DNA from: Brucella tritici
GTDB lineage: Bacteria > Pseudomonadota > Alphaproteobacteria > Rhizobiales > Rhizobiaceae
Direction: 5' to 3'
Assembly: GCF_008932295.1 (NCBI RefSeq)
Contig: NZ_WBWA01000022.1
Location: 1-64,000 of the forward strand
DNA: 64,000 bases
Shown: piece after piece, positions 23,411 through 31,466 of the stretch
Position numbering within the stretch: the stretch's first letter is position 1
Layout of the letters: each line of letters opens with the position of its first letter
Made by a program: the position numbers and the translations under genes
Notes under the pieces: model-generated
Told to the model about the DNA's origin: nothing
The model's input: only the letters and a program-made list of their open reading frames with translations
Databases searched by the model: none

Positions 23411-24040
23411 ATGATCGACTTGACTACACTAATTACCTACAACGCAATCGTACTTGGCTTCGTTTTCATTCCTGGCCCTGCAACACTTTTAACTGTCGCG
23501 CGGGCGACCAGCTCGGGCACAAAGGTCGGTATCGCGACCGGCGTCGGTATCGCGGCTGGTGACGTTGTTCACACGTTCATGGCCATCATCGGAATCTCTG
23601 CTGTGATCGCCGCATCGGCTACTCTGTTCAGCATCGTGAAATATGTAGGTGCAGCCTATCTTGTCTATCTCGGCATACAGGCGATCTTAGCGAAAACTCC
23701 CTCGGATCCGACCGCCGCCAGAGCACTTCCGATCACCGCGCAGAAAGCATTTAGGCAGGCCATTTTGGCGGAAGTGCTCAACCCGAAGACTGCGCTATTC
23801 TTCCTGGCGTTCCTGCCTCAATTCGTCCATCCAGAGAATGGTTCCGTTGCACTTCAACTGATGGTGCTAGGCATCGTCTTTGTGCTTCTGGGCTTGCTCA
23901 GCACGGTGATCTTCGCCGTGTCAGCCGCAAGTCTCGGCAACTTTCTCCGCCGCAACCCGATCGTGCTGAAATGGCAGGGTAAGGTGGTCGGTGGAATCTA
24001 CTGCGCATTAGGTGTCCGATTGGCGTTGCAAGAACGCTGA
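23411..24040 (+). CDS. LysE/RhtB-family amino-acid exporter
   Basis: A 209-residue inner-membrane protein with about six hydrophobic segments. The N-terminal FIPGPATLLTVARA signature and ALNPK-like VLNPKTALFFLAF motif are typical of the LysE/RhtB superfamily of amino-acid and metabolite exporters. The ATG at 23411 begins the first helix; a longer version from 23291 is unlikely. The substrate cannot be predicted. It belongs to a block of unrelated cargo genes. Confidence 0.85.
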   Translation: MIDLTTLITYNAIVLGFVFIPGPATLLTVARATSSGTKVGIATGVGIAAGDVVHTFMAIIGISAVIAASATLFSIVKYVGAAYLVYLGIQAILAKTPSDPTAARALPITAQKAFRQAILAEVLNPKTALFFLAFLPQFVHPENGSVALQLMVLGIVFVLLGLLSTVIFAVSAASLGNFLRRNPIVLKWQGKVVGGIYCALGVRLALQER

Positions 24041-24121
24041 ACTTCGCGAAGTCGCCTGAGTTGCTCGCACAATGCGTAACAGCATGCGCGTAAATTTGGG
24101 CGATTTCCAACGGCTATTTTG

Positions 24122-24673
24122 ATGAATATCGGAGAAGACAAGCTGATGGACCATCACGAGGCGCTTAAGTGCGCGCGCACGCTCATGCAGGCTCACCCCC
24201 GTATCGTCTTCATGATGTGCGGGATCTCAGGATCAGGGAAGACCACATTCGCCCAAGCGCTTGAGAAGATGGGCTGCCAACGGCTATCCATAGATGAGGA
24301 GATCTGGCGCACAAGCGGTCGATTTGGTGTGGACTATTCAGAGCACGATTATCCCGACCTGCAAGCGTCAGTAGAGAAGAGCCTGCGTCGGCAGCTTGTC
24401 AAAATGCTGCGGCACGGAACCAAGGCGGTAATCGACTTTAGCTTCTGGAACGCCAAAGCACGGGCCGACTACCGTGAGCTTGTGCAGCGCAACGATCATC
24501 ACTGCCAACTCGTGTATATGAACGCTCCAGAGAAGGTCTTGCGCGAGCGGTTGATCGCGAGGGCCTCCCGCCAAGATGCTAACGCGGCCTTTCCAATTAC
24601 AGATGAGCGTTTGCGGCGCTACATCCGGGGCTTCGAACCACCATCTGGCAAAGAAGCGTGGACGGTGGAATAG
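24122..24673 (+). CDS. P-loop ATPase/kinase (AAA_33, zeta-like)
   Basis: About 183 residues, with Walker A GISGSGKTTF and a DFSFWNAKARADYRELV segment typical of small P-loop kinases that modify small molecules or cell-wall precursors. An alternative ATG lies at 24146. It overlaps the start region of the MOSC gene. Whether it is a zeta-type toxin is unclear: there is no adjacent epsilon antitoxin, so a detoxification or metabolic kinase is as likely. Confidence 0.7.
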   Translation: MNIGEDKLMDHHEALKCARTLMQAHPRIVFMMCGISGSGKTTFAQALEKMGCQRLSIDEEIWRTSGRFGVDYSEHDYPDLQASVEKSLRRQLVKMLRHGTKAVIDFSFWNAKARADYRELVQRNDHHCQLVYMNAPEKVLRERLIARASRQDANAAFPITDERLRRYIRGFEPPSGKEAWTVE

Positions 24674-24732
24674 GGACCAAAGCGCTCATAAGTCATGCTG
24701 GTGGCAAAGAATCTCAGGGAGTAGCCGGAGAA

Positions 24733-25572
24733 ATGGAGAGAATCGGAAAAATACGACGCCTTCGTCGATATCCGTTGAAATCAGCCCTTGGTGAAGAGCT
24801 TCAGCACGCGGTGCTGACAAAGACAGGTGTATATGGCGACCGGGCTTTTGCCGTGTTGGATAGGGAAAGCGGGAAAATCGCCAGTGCGAAAAGGCCAAGG
24901 CTCTGGCGGTCCCTTCTATCGCTCACGGCTCAGCTTTCGGAAGACACTGGCACATTGGCAATCTCTCTGTCCAATGGCCACACCATTCATTCGAACTCGG
25001 CAAATATTGATCCAGCTCTGTCCAGCTTCCTCGGACGCCACGTCTCGCTGGTATCCGAGCGCCGGCCCGGAATGCAGTTTGAACGCTCACGACCGGAAGA
25101 AGTGCTGGCTCACGGCCTTGATGCCGATGTTGCCTTGGATGTGGGAGAAATTGGTGCAGCCGCCCCGGAAGGAGGTTTTTACGACTTTGCGCCCGTGCAT
25201 CTCGTCACTGTCGCTTCCTTGGAAGAAATTTCGCGCAAGGCAAACCTCGATGGGCTGGAGGCGGAAAGATATCGGCCCAACATCGTGATCGATAGTTCCG
25301 ACACCAATCCCTTCATCGAAAACAGTTGGTCAGGCCAGAAATTGCAGATCGGCAGCGCAGTGCTGGAGATCATGGTGCCTACGCCTAGATGTGCCGTGCC
25401 GACTTTGGCTCACGGTCTCGGGCTTGAGCCGAAACCAGATGTATTACGAGCAATCCATGCGCAGAACCGCGTGGACATACCAGATGTCGGGGCATTTCCA
25501 TGCCTTGGAGTTTACGCAAAGGTTCTTCACTCAGGGGACGCAGCGCCGGGAAATTCAGTGCTCATCGCTTAG
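24733..25572 (+). CDS. MOSC domain protein
   Basis: A 279-residue protein with an N-terminal MOSC_N beta-barrel (KIRRLRRYPLKSALGEEL) and a C-terminal MOSC domain containing the conserved Cys (TPRCAVPTL). MOSC proteins bind a molybdenum cofactor or carry sulfur and are related to mARC/YcbX-type reductases. The ATG at 24733 has CCGGAGA upstream. It may draw on the same molybdenum cofactor as arsenite oxidase, but the genes are far apart. Confidence 0.78.
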   Translation: MERIGKIRRLRRYPLKSALGEELQHAVLTKTGVYGDRAFAVLDRESGKIASAKRPRLWRSLLSLTAQLSEDTGTLAISLSNGHTIHSNSANIDPALSSFLGRHVSLVSERRPGMQFERSRPEEVLAHGLDADVALDVGEIGAAAPEGGFYDFAPVHLVTVASLEEISRKANLDGLEAERYRPNIVIDSSDTNPFIENSWSGQKLQIGSAVLEIMVPTPRCAVPTLAHGLGLEPKPDVLRAIHAQNRVDIPDVGAFPCLGVYAKVLHSGDAAPGNSVLIA

Positions 25573-25636
25573 TCCGTCTGCACCATTCCCATGGTCGGCA
25601 GCTAACGTATGTCAAATTCAGAAGTGGTCGTAACCT

Positions 25637-26206
25637 ATGAAATTCAACAGACGGATATTCTTGCTCGCAGCCGGCTCGATGCTGACTGGCTGTGCTTCCT
25701 CGGAAACGGAGCGGGTTGGATTGGATCGGCCAGCACCTTCGAACCGAGGCGGACAGACAGTGGACTATGAAACAAGCGAGCCGGCCGGAACGATCATTGT
25801 CGAGCCATCCCGGTATGAACTGCTGCTGATACAGGGCGGCGGCAAAGCCCTCACCTATCCGGTCGGCGTCGGGAAAGCAGGCCACAGTTTCAGCGGGCGG
25901 GCGACAGTCGGCCGCAAGGAAGAATGGCCTAAGTGGACGCCGACGGCGAACATGATTGCCGCCGATCCTGACGGCAAGGGCCGACTAGCGGGCGGTGTCC
26001 AAGGGGGTGCGGCGAATCCTCTTGGCGCTCGCGCGCTCTATCTGTTCCAGGGCGGTCGGGACACGCTTTATCGCATTCACGGCACGAATGATCCAAGTTC
26101 GATCGGAAAATCCGTATCGAGTGGATGCATTCGCATGTTTGACCGTGATGTGATCGATCTATATGAGCGCGTGCCGATCGGAGCGCCGGTGATCGTCAGG
26201 GGATGA
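25637..26206 (+). CDS. L,D-transpeptidase lipoprotein
   Basis: A 189-residue YkuD-family protein: a lipobox signal (MLTGC near residue 19), then the catalytic domain with IHGTNDP and SSGCIRM, where the Cys is the nucleophile. These enzymes cross-link peptidoglycan or attach lipoproteins to it in the periplasm. It converges with the M41-like gene, overlapping by about ten bases. Confidence 0.85.
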   Translation: MKFNRRIFLLAAGSMLTGCASSETERVGLDRPAPSNRGGQTVDYETSEPAGTIIVEPSRYELLLIQGGGKALTYPVGVGKAGHSFSGRATVGRKEEWPKWTPTANMIAADPDGKGRLAGGVQGGAANPLGARALYLFQGGRDTLYRIHGTNDPSSIGKSVSSGCIRMFDRDVIDLYERVPIGAPVIVRG

Positions 26207-26924
26207 CGGTGTTCCTGGGATCGTTTGTGGTATTTCGGGCTTCCGCGAGCGATCTTACCATAGGTAGCTGCAACATGTATTGATCCACGACCTTAGCAAC
26301 CGCAAGAGAGGTAACACCTGCTCCGTTTGACCTCAAAAGCGCGCTTGCCAGATCATTTATCGCTCTTTGCCAGTTTGGCGTCTGAATGTCGTCGTATAAG
26401 GCCTTCTTAATCTCGCTCTCTGGATCAGGGCGGTGTGTAATGAATCTCGCGAGTGAGGCCATGGCCTGCACTTTCGCCAAATCCTTCGACGCTCCCATTG
26501 AGTAAGCTACAGCATCAATGTTTGACCATTTCCGCTCTGCCATTCCCCCGGCCAAACAGACGGCTATTTCTCTGACCAACATTTGCCAAACATCCTCAAG
26601 CGTATCTGCAGCAATCAATGGATTTCTATGAACGGACAATCCTAGGTCGCCATCAACTGCCCTGCGATAAACAGATACGCCCACAATTTCCGCACCGAGA
26701 ACTGATGCAACAAGGGCGTGACCGGCTTCGTGTTTCGCGGTGGAGCGCCGTCCTTGCGGTGTATAGAGCCACCAAATCCATCGCGTGAGCCGTCGAAGCC
26801 ATTGGATGCATATAACAGCGCTCAGCGTCAAAAGCACGGCTAACACCGCACCTGTAAAAAAAGCAAAGTTCAATGCGTGATCGACGTCAATTGGAGCGTC
26901 AGATACAGGTGGCGGTGCAATCAT
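26196..26924 (-). CDS. free-standing M41 (FtsH-type) peptidase-like membrane protein
   Basis: A 242-residue protein with an N-terminal membrane segment (LNFAFFTGAVLAVLLTLSAVICIQWL) and a zinc-peptidase domain containing HEAGHALVASVLG, the HExxH motif of FtsH. The AAA+ ATPase module normally preceding this domain is absent. It may be an ATP-independent protease or may partner another ATPase. The ATG at 26924 is chosen; no strong ribosome site is visible. Confidence 0.65.
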   Translation of the reverse strand: MIAPPPVSDAPIDVDHALNFAFFTGAVLAVLLTLSAVICIQWLRRLTRWIWWLYTPQGRRSTAKHEAGHALVASVLGAEIVGVSVYRRAVDGDLGLSVHRNPLIAADTLEDVWQMLVREIAVCLAGGMAERKWSNIDAVAYSMGASKDLAKVQAMASLARFITHRPDPESEIKKALYDDIQTPNWQRAINDLASALLRSNGAGVTSLAVAKVVDQYMLQLPMVRSLAEARNTTNDPRNTVIP

Positions 26925-26950
26925 GCTATTATAGCGCCTGTGCAATTAGA

Positions 26951-27844
26951 TCAAAGACGCGGCTTGGCAACCTTGTCCATATCGACGCCCTGCTTCAACT
27001 TGGCCTCTATGGCAGCATCCAGGGCGGTCTGATGACCATAGGCCCGCTTGACATCGACAAGGGTGAATTCTGCCGAGTTTAGTTCGGGCTGGAATGTGCT
27101 CATGCTGACGACCATGATCCCGTCGCACCGGTCATCCTTAATAACAGAATTTCGCTCCCCAACCTGATATTTCCCTAAGTACTGCCATTGACTGTGAAAG
27201 AATGCTGCGCATGGCTTCTGCGCGATCTCAATGTTTCGATTATCGGATGACCGCTGGACTTCTACAAAATCGCAAAGGCTTCCTTCGTTGACGCGATTGC
27301 AATTTTCCTTGGTTTTGGGAGCTTCGGTATCCGAGACCAAGCGGCCATTCGCGTAGAGATAGTATAGCTTGAGGAATCCGCCTTCATCTTCGACAATAGA
27401 AGGCTGACCGTATTTCTCGGCAACTTGCTTTCGGAAAACGTCTGCGGTCGTAAAGGTCTCAAATCCCACGATACGACGAATCGAAAGCGCTCTGTTATCG
27501 TAGACCTCGGAAGCAAAATTCACGTAGACCTGATTCTTTCCGTCACTAGTTCCAGAAGCGATCTCGTTGACGAACTCAATCTCGGCGCGTGCGCCTTCAG
27601 GCGTTGATACCGATCCCTTCAGCCGGGTTTCTTCCGGCTCACGACCGTCCGGAAATTCGGCCTTCAGCTTCGTCTTTACGTCCTCTATCGTATCGCCGGG
27701 GTGAATACCGAGAATGTCGAAGTTGGCGGATTTCTCGAAACGATCGCCGGCCGGGCTCCTATCGACGGTCTCGAAGGTTTGCGCGATCGCTGTCGAGGCA
27801 CTGAGCGCCGAGAGGGCGGCTACGATGACAAGGCAAGATTTCAT
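26951..27844 (-). CDS. secreted hypothetical protein
   Basis: A 297-residue exported protein with a cleavable signal (MKSCLVIVAALSALSASTAIAQ) and no recognised catalytic motif. The FDILGIHPGDTIEDVKTKLKAEFP segment resembles small repeated SmpA/BamE-like or bacterial outer-membrane accessory folds, but only loosely. It has five cysteines in the mature part. It precedes the M41-like gene, so the two may form an operon. Confidence 0.6.
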   Translation of the reverse strand: MKSCLVIVAALSALSASTAIAQTFETVDRSPAGDRFEKSANFDILGIHPGDTIEDVKTKLKAEFPDGREPEETRLKGSVSTPEGARAEIEFVNEIASGTSDGKNQVYVNFASEVYDNRALSIRRIVGFETFTTADVFRKQVAEKYGQPSIVEDEGGFLKLYYLYANGRLVSDTEAPKTKENCNRVNEGSLCDFVEVQRSSDNRNIEIAQKPCAAFFHSQWQYLGKYQVGERNSVIKDDRCDGIMVVSMSTFQPELNSAEFTLVDVKRAYGHQTALDAAIEAKLKQGVDMDKVAKPRL

Positions 27845-27861
27845 GTCCCCTCCCCTCCCAT

Positions 27862-28065
27862 TTATCGCCAGACGAGCGGCGTAGGCTTGCCGTCAGCGAT
27901 CGGCATGTCCGACTGGCCGCATGTCTTGCCCTTGTAGGTCATGCCCTTGGAAACCGGTTTTCCTTCGTCAGTGAGGCAGACTGCGGTCAGGTCATAAGGG
28001 CTTTTTTGGGCGGTCGTGCAGCCTGCAAGGGCGACCATGGCAAAGGCGATGTAGGTGAACTTCAT
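27862..28065 (-). CDS. small lipoprotein
   Basis: A 67-residue protein with a lipobox (MVALAGC, Cys near residue 15) and a short mature part with two further cysteines (AVC, KTCGQS). It is upstream of the secreted 297-residue protein on the same strand, separated by 17 bases, so the two are probably co-expressed. Function unknown. Confidence 0.6.
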   Translation of the reverse strand: MKFTYIAFAMVALAGCTTAQKSPYDLTAVCLTDEGKPVSKGMTYKGKTCGQSDMPIADGKPTPLVWR

Positions 28066-28140
28066 AAGCGGAAACCTCGTTATAGCTGACGGGAATAGCG
28101 ATACTTAGCAAAATGCCGCATAAAGCATCAACCGCATCTG

Positions 28141-29820
28141 CTACATCTCGAAAGTCTTGCCCTGCTCATGTCCCTGCTGGTGGCTGTGAGCCGCCTGCAG
28201 GGTGTTGGCCTGCTCGAAGGTTTCTGCGCGTGAGACGATGAACTGCGCGCGCGAAAAGCCCGCCGTGAACGCCTCAAGCCGTTCCGGCGAAGCATTCGGA
28301 ATCGCACGCGAAAGGCGGTCCCGGTCGAGCTCCAGCGAACCGGGAGCGCCAAAGCGGTCACGAATGTTGGCGATGAAGCTGCGCAATTCGGTCAAGGCTT
28401 GCTTATGGTCGCCCTGTCCGAGCACTGCGCCCAGCTCGTGGGCGGGTGTCTTTTCAACCCGGCCGACCAGCTCGCGGGCGGCGGCTGACAGATCGTTGAC
28501 CGGCTCGCGCATAAGAGCGCGAAAGCGCTCTTCGTCGCGGCGAAGGTCTACGGTCAGGGAGCCATGCACCTGCCCGAAATCATGGAGCGCAGCGACGGCG
28601 AGCGGAACGGCGGCAATGGCCTTTTCACGGATCGCGTCATCGCGACCGAAAAGGCTGCGGTTGCCGTGAAGCGAGCCGAAGGCCTCCGGATTGGTTCGCA
28701 TTTCCTGAGCAAATTCGGAAACGGGACGGCGTTCAACCTCGATGCGGTTACGCAGTTCGGCAAGGACCGCTTGCGGATCTTGCCAGACTGCTGAGACCGC
28801 CGTCTCAAGGCGGCTTTTCGCAGCCTGCATGGTCGGCCGGGCCGAAATCCTGTCCGCCACGGTCTCATCGATGCTTCGCGGCCAATCGGTAACGGCGGCA
28901 ATGAGCGGCGCTTGCGCCTGCTCATGCGCCGGTTGGAGTTGGCGAGGATCAGAAGCGGCGAAGGAGAGCCGCGCGCCGGATTCCGGTCGCGGCTCCGGCA
29001 GATCGACCACATTGCCTATGATGATCGCGCCATCATCCCTCTGCATCATGAAGTTGCGACCAGCCGCACCGCTGAAGACGCCGCTGTAATCCTGCCCCGG
29101 TTCGGTCGTCGCCATATAGATACCGTCCCAGGCCGTGACGTGCGGGGCCTGCACAGGGCGGAAGCGCTCAATAGCCTGCTGCGCGACCTCGAGCGCGTTC
29201 ACGCGATCGGGGTCGGTGATTTCCGCGAACATGCGACGCATGGGCGCCAGGTCGCCGCGTTCATGGGCGGCGACTGAGACGAACGTCATGCGTTCGTCGG
29301 AAATCACACCGAATTCGAGCGGATGCCCTGCCCTTTCGGCAAGGGCCGCGAAGAATTCACGCTGAGTCCGGCCGTTGCCTTCGCGAAAAGGATGGATGGA
29401 ATTCATCCGGGCGAAGGCGTCGGCCGCTTCCGTTGCGAAGGTTTCGCGATCAAGGCCACGCAAGAAGTTGCGGGATTCGAGATCCGACATGAGGCTATTC
29501 AAGCCTCTGTCGATCTCGTTGCCGATCGCGAAATCCTTACCGCCAATCTTGTGCATGGCAGGCATTGAGGCCTGCGTACCGTCAGCGAAAGTGAATGGAT
29601 GATGGCGCAGCTCGCCCGCCCATTCAAACACGTCCTGAAACAGGTGCTTATGAAGCGCCTGAAGATGGGCCGTGTCGAAAGTGGGTTCGGGGCCGAGACC
29701 GCTTCGCAGTTCGAGAAGCCGGATCGCAAGAACCGGGTGCTCGGCCGCTTCTAGCGCCTCGTGTGTCTCGGCCCCTATCTTGTTTCGAAGGGTCTCGCCG
29801 TCGGCGAGCGTAAACGACAT
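28141..29820 (-). CDS. Fic-BID toxin / type IV secretion effector
   Basis: A 559-residue protein. The N-terminal Fic domain (about 1-200) has the complete catalytic motif HPFREGNGRTQR at 143-154 and a flap region upstream, so it should AMPylate target proteins. A connecting OB-like region follows (200-300), then a BID domain (about 310-500) that is a type IV secretion signal and is clearly similar to the C-terminus of the TraA relaxase. This is the VbhT/FicT-BID type known from Bartonella and related plasmids. The antitoxin gene lies two bases upstream. It may act on recipients during conjugation. Confidence 0.9.
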   Translation of the reverse strand: MSFTLADGETLRNKIGAETHEALEAAEHPVLAIRLLELRSGLGPEPTFDTAHLQALHKHLFQDVFEWAGELRHHPFTFADGTQASMPAMHKIGGKDFAIGNEIDRGLNSLMSDLESRNFLRGLDRETFATEAADAFARMNSIHPFREGNGRTQREFFAALAERAGHPLEFGVISDERMTFVSVAAHERGDLAPMRRMFAEITDPDRVNALEVAQQAIERFRPVQAPHVTAWDGIYMATTEPGQDYSGVFSGAAGRNFMMQRDDGAIIIGNVVDLPEPRPESGARLSFAASDPRQLQPAHEQAQAPLIAAVTDWPRSIDETVADRISARPTMQAAKSRLETAVSAVWQDPQAVLAELRNRIEVERRPVSEFAQEMRTNPEAFGSLHGNRSLFGRDDAIREKAIAAVPLAVAALHDFGQVHGSLTVDLRRDEERFRALMREPVNDLSAAARELVGRVEKTPAHELGAVLGQGDHKQALTELRSFIANIRDRFGAPGSLELDRDRLSRAIPNASPERLEAFTAGFSRAQFIVSRAETFEQANTLQAAHSHQQGHEQGKTFEM

Positions 29821-29822
29821 GC

Positions 29823-30035
29823 CTACTGGATGCCGAGAATGGACTTAACGCGCGGCATCATCTCGTCAAGCTCGATCTCGCCAGCAATGAACGCGTCAAA
29901 TACCGGCTGGCATGCCGGGTTCGGGCGAAGACCTTCCATAGCGTTCGAACGAAATGCGCTGCGAACCATCTTGCGACGGCGCTCCATTTCATCGGCGGTG
30001 ATGGCCGGGGCCTTCTGCTTGAGAGCTAGTGCCAT
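29823..30035 (-). CDS. VbhA-like Fic antitoxin
   Basis: A 70-residue protein with the class I Fic inhibitory motif S-x-x-x-E-G (SNAMEG near residues 30-35) and a VbhA-like fold pattern (FDAFIAGEIELDEMMPRVKSI). In this family the antitoxin's glutamate blocks ATP binding in the Fic active site. A GAGGAG ribosome site precedes the ATG. The gene ends two bases before the toxin start, so the pair is translated together. Confidence 0.85.
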   Translation of the reverse strand: MALALKQKAPAITADEMERRRKMVRSAFRSNAMEGLRPNPACQPVFDAFIAGEIELDEMMPRVKSILGIQ

Positions 30036-30099
30036 GGCTTTTCTCCTCTCGTTGCTACCGGCTTACCTGCCAAGCGCTTATCCAGTTTCACTATCAGCA

Positions 30100-30128
30100 T
30101 TTCCGCACCTCCGGTCAGGCTGCGGAAA
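30100..30128. promoter_or_regulatory. inverted repeat between the XRE gene and the Fic antitoxin
   Basis: TTTCCGCA (30100-30107) and TGCGGAAA (30121-30128) form an 8-bp dyad. The half-site is identical to that of the operator at 30826-30840 before the RelE-like gene. The XRE antitoxin may therefore also control the Fic pair, or the dyad may be an intercistronic hairpin. Confidence 0.5.
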
Positions 30129-30411
30129 GCGCCCGTTCAACTGCTTCCGGTTCCTTCTCGATGATGGTGAGAAGGATGCGGGACGGAGCATCGATATTGG
30201 ACCGGCCCTGTTCCCAATCGCGGACGCGACCGAAGGAAAATCCGTACCGGGCGGCAAACGCCTTTTGGGACAATCCGGTTTTCTGACGGATGGCGCGAAC
30301 GTCCACCTGTGGCGGGATATGAATAACATATTCCGCCGGATCGGCCTCGCCCTTGGCAAAAGCAAGAGCTTCCCGTGCGCCCTGCAAAATTCGTGATCCT
30401 GCCTTGCTCAT
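30115..30411 (-). CDS. XRE-family antitoxin
   Basis: A 98-residue DNA-binding protein with a central helix-turn-helix ([32 protein letters not shown]), typical of antitoxins paired with HigB/RelE toxins. Its ATG overlaps the toxin stop by four bases. It probably neutralises the toxin and represses the operon through the palindromes at 30792-30840. Confidence 0.85.
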   Translation of the reverse strand: MSKAGSRILQGAREALAFAKGEADPAEYVIHIPPQVDVRAIRQKTGLSQKAFAARYGFSFGRVRDWEQGRSNIDAPSRILLTIIEKEPEAVERALSAA

Positions 30412-30782
30412 TTTCGACTCCTGAGTTTCTTCACCTGTTCACTGACGCTTTCCCTCCATATTTGCGGAAGGACTGTCAGAATTTTACGCAGCTCGTTTCG
30501 ATCTGCCTTCGATAGGTTCGCCTGCGTGTCCTTGCTGTAGATATCGAGCAAGAACACCGGAATATCCTCGTCGGCATAGAAGGTGATGATCCGATAGCCG
30601 CCGCTCTTTCCCTTGCCGCGACCGCCAAAACGGACCTTTCGCGCTCCACCTGTGCCGGCCATGATATCGCCCGCGTCCGGATTCGACGCGAGGAAGGACA
30701 CAATCTCGTTGCGCTCCTCCTCACTCACATTTTCATCCTTGGCGGATGACAGATAGGCGGGTGTTTCAATGACCGTGTGCAT
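30408..30782 (-). CDS. RelE/HigB-type toxin
   Basis: A 124-residue toxin of the RelE superfamily ([36 protein letters not shown]), probably a ribosome-dependent mRNA interferase. The toxin gene precedes its antitoxin, the HigBA order. The ATG at 30782 coincides with the predicted transcription start, so the message may be leaderless. Longer versions of the frame lack support. Confidence 0.85.
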   Translation of the reverse strand: MHTVIETPAYLSSAKDENVSEEERNEIVSFLASNPDAGDIMAGTGGARKVRFGGRGKGKSGGYRIITFYADEDIPVFLLDIYSKDTQANLSKADRNELRKILTVLPQIWRESVSEQVKKLRSRK

Positions 30783-30788
30783 GGGTAT

Positions 30789-30840
30789 TAAGTACAGAAA
30801 TTCCGTACATTTGTCAAGCAACATATGCGGAATTTCCGCA
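30789..30840 (-). promoter_or_regulatory. relE/xre promoter with two palindromic operators
   Basis: On the minus strand TTGACA (30812-30817), a 17-base spacer and TACTTA (30789-30794) form a promoter. The near-palindrome GTACAGAAATTCCGTAC (30792-30808) fills the spacer and TGCGGAATTTCCGCA (30826-30840) lies just upstream. Both share a GGAAWTTCC-like core and are probably bound by the XRE antitoxin. Confidence 0.65.
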
Positions 30841-31087
30841 CCTACATTTTCACCACATATTGGCGAGCTGGCGGCGGGATATCCCCCTGTGCATTGACCC
30901 AACAAGGTGAGACGGGAATCTTCCGGCCATCGGCAAGGGTGCGAATGGTCGGCCTGCGCCAGTGGGGCTTAACCTTCCACCCTCCGCCTCCGCCTGATCC
31001 GGATCGCATCATTTCGCTCTCGCGGACGTCGATGACGATCCGTGGGCTTGTCGATTGCGTTCATGTGGGTTATCCCTATATCCAATA

Positions 31088-31105
31088 ATTCAAGGATTGT
31101 TGAAT
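31088..31105 (+). promoter_or_regulatory. ArsR operator (ATTCAA-N6-TTGAAT type)
   Basis: ATTCAA-ggattg-TTGAAT is a perfect dyad ending one base before the arsR start codon. It matches the usual form of ArsR operators. The preceding gap, 30841-31087, contains no recognisable gene. Confidence 0.65.
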
Positions 31106-31106
31106 A

Positions 31107-31466
31107 ATGGAAGAACGTCAAGCCCTTTTATCATTCGCTGCGCTGTCGCAAGAAACACGTCTCGCCATTATCCGTGCGTTGGTCATTGCTGGCCCAAAAG
31201 GAATGGCTGCTGGCGCCATTGCGGAACGCATGGGCGTGTCGGCGACAAACGTCTCGTTTCATTTGAAGGAGCTGGAGCGGTCGGGATTGATCTCCCAACG
31301 CAGGGAATCCCGCTCCATCATCTACAGTGCCCGCTACGACGCTCTTGCTGATCTCGTCAAATTCCTAATGGAAGACTGCTGCGCCGGACATCCGACAGTG
31401 AGGGAAAATATCGAGCGTAGCGACGGTTGCTGCATCAGAGCCAAAAAGGGTGACGACGTTGCATAA
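31107..31466 (+). CDS. arsR: ArsR family arsenic-responsive repressor 1
   Basis: A 119-residue winged-helix repressor with recognition helix [19 protein letters not shown] cysteine-rich C-terminus (EDCCAG near residue 91, then GCC near 110) may bind arsenite. It overlaps the MFS gene downstream. It shares its recognition helix almost exactly with the ArsR at 32964, and both have TTCAA/TTGAA-type operators. Confidence 0.88.
   Translation: MEERQALLSFAALSQETRLAIIRALVIAGPKGMAAGAIAERMGVSATNVSFHLKELERSGLISQRRESRSIIYSARYDALADLVKFLMEDCCAGHPTVRENIERSDGCCIRAKKGDDVA

Noticed and set aside
26928..26933. TATAAT just before the M41-like start codon
   Set aside because: Transcription would begin at or after the ATG and no -35 was found, so I do not call a promoter.
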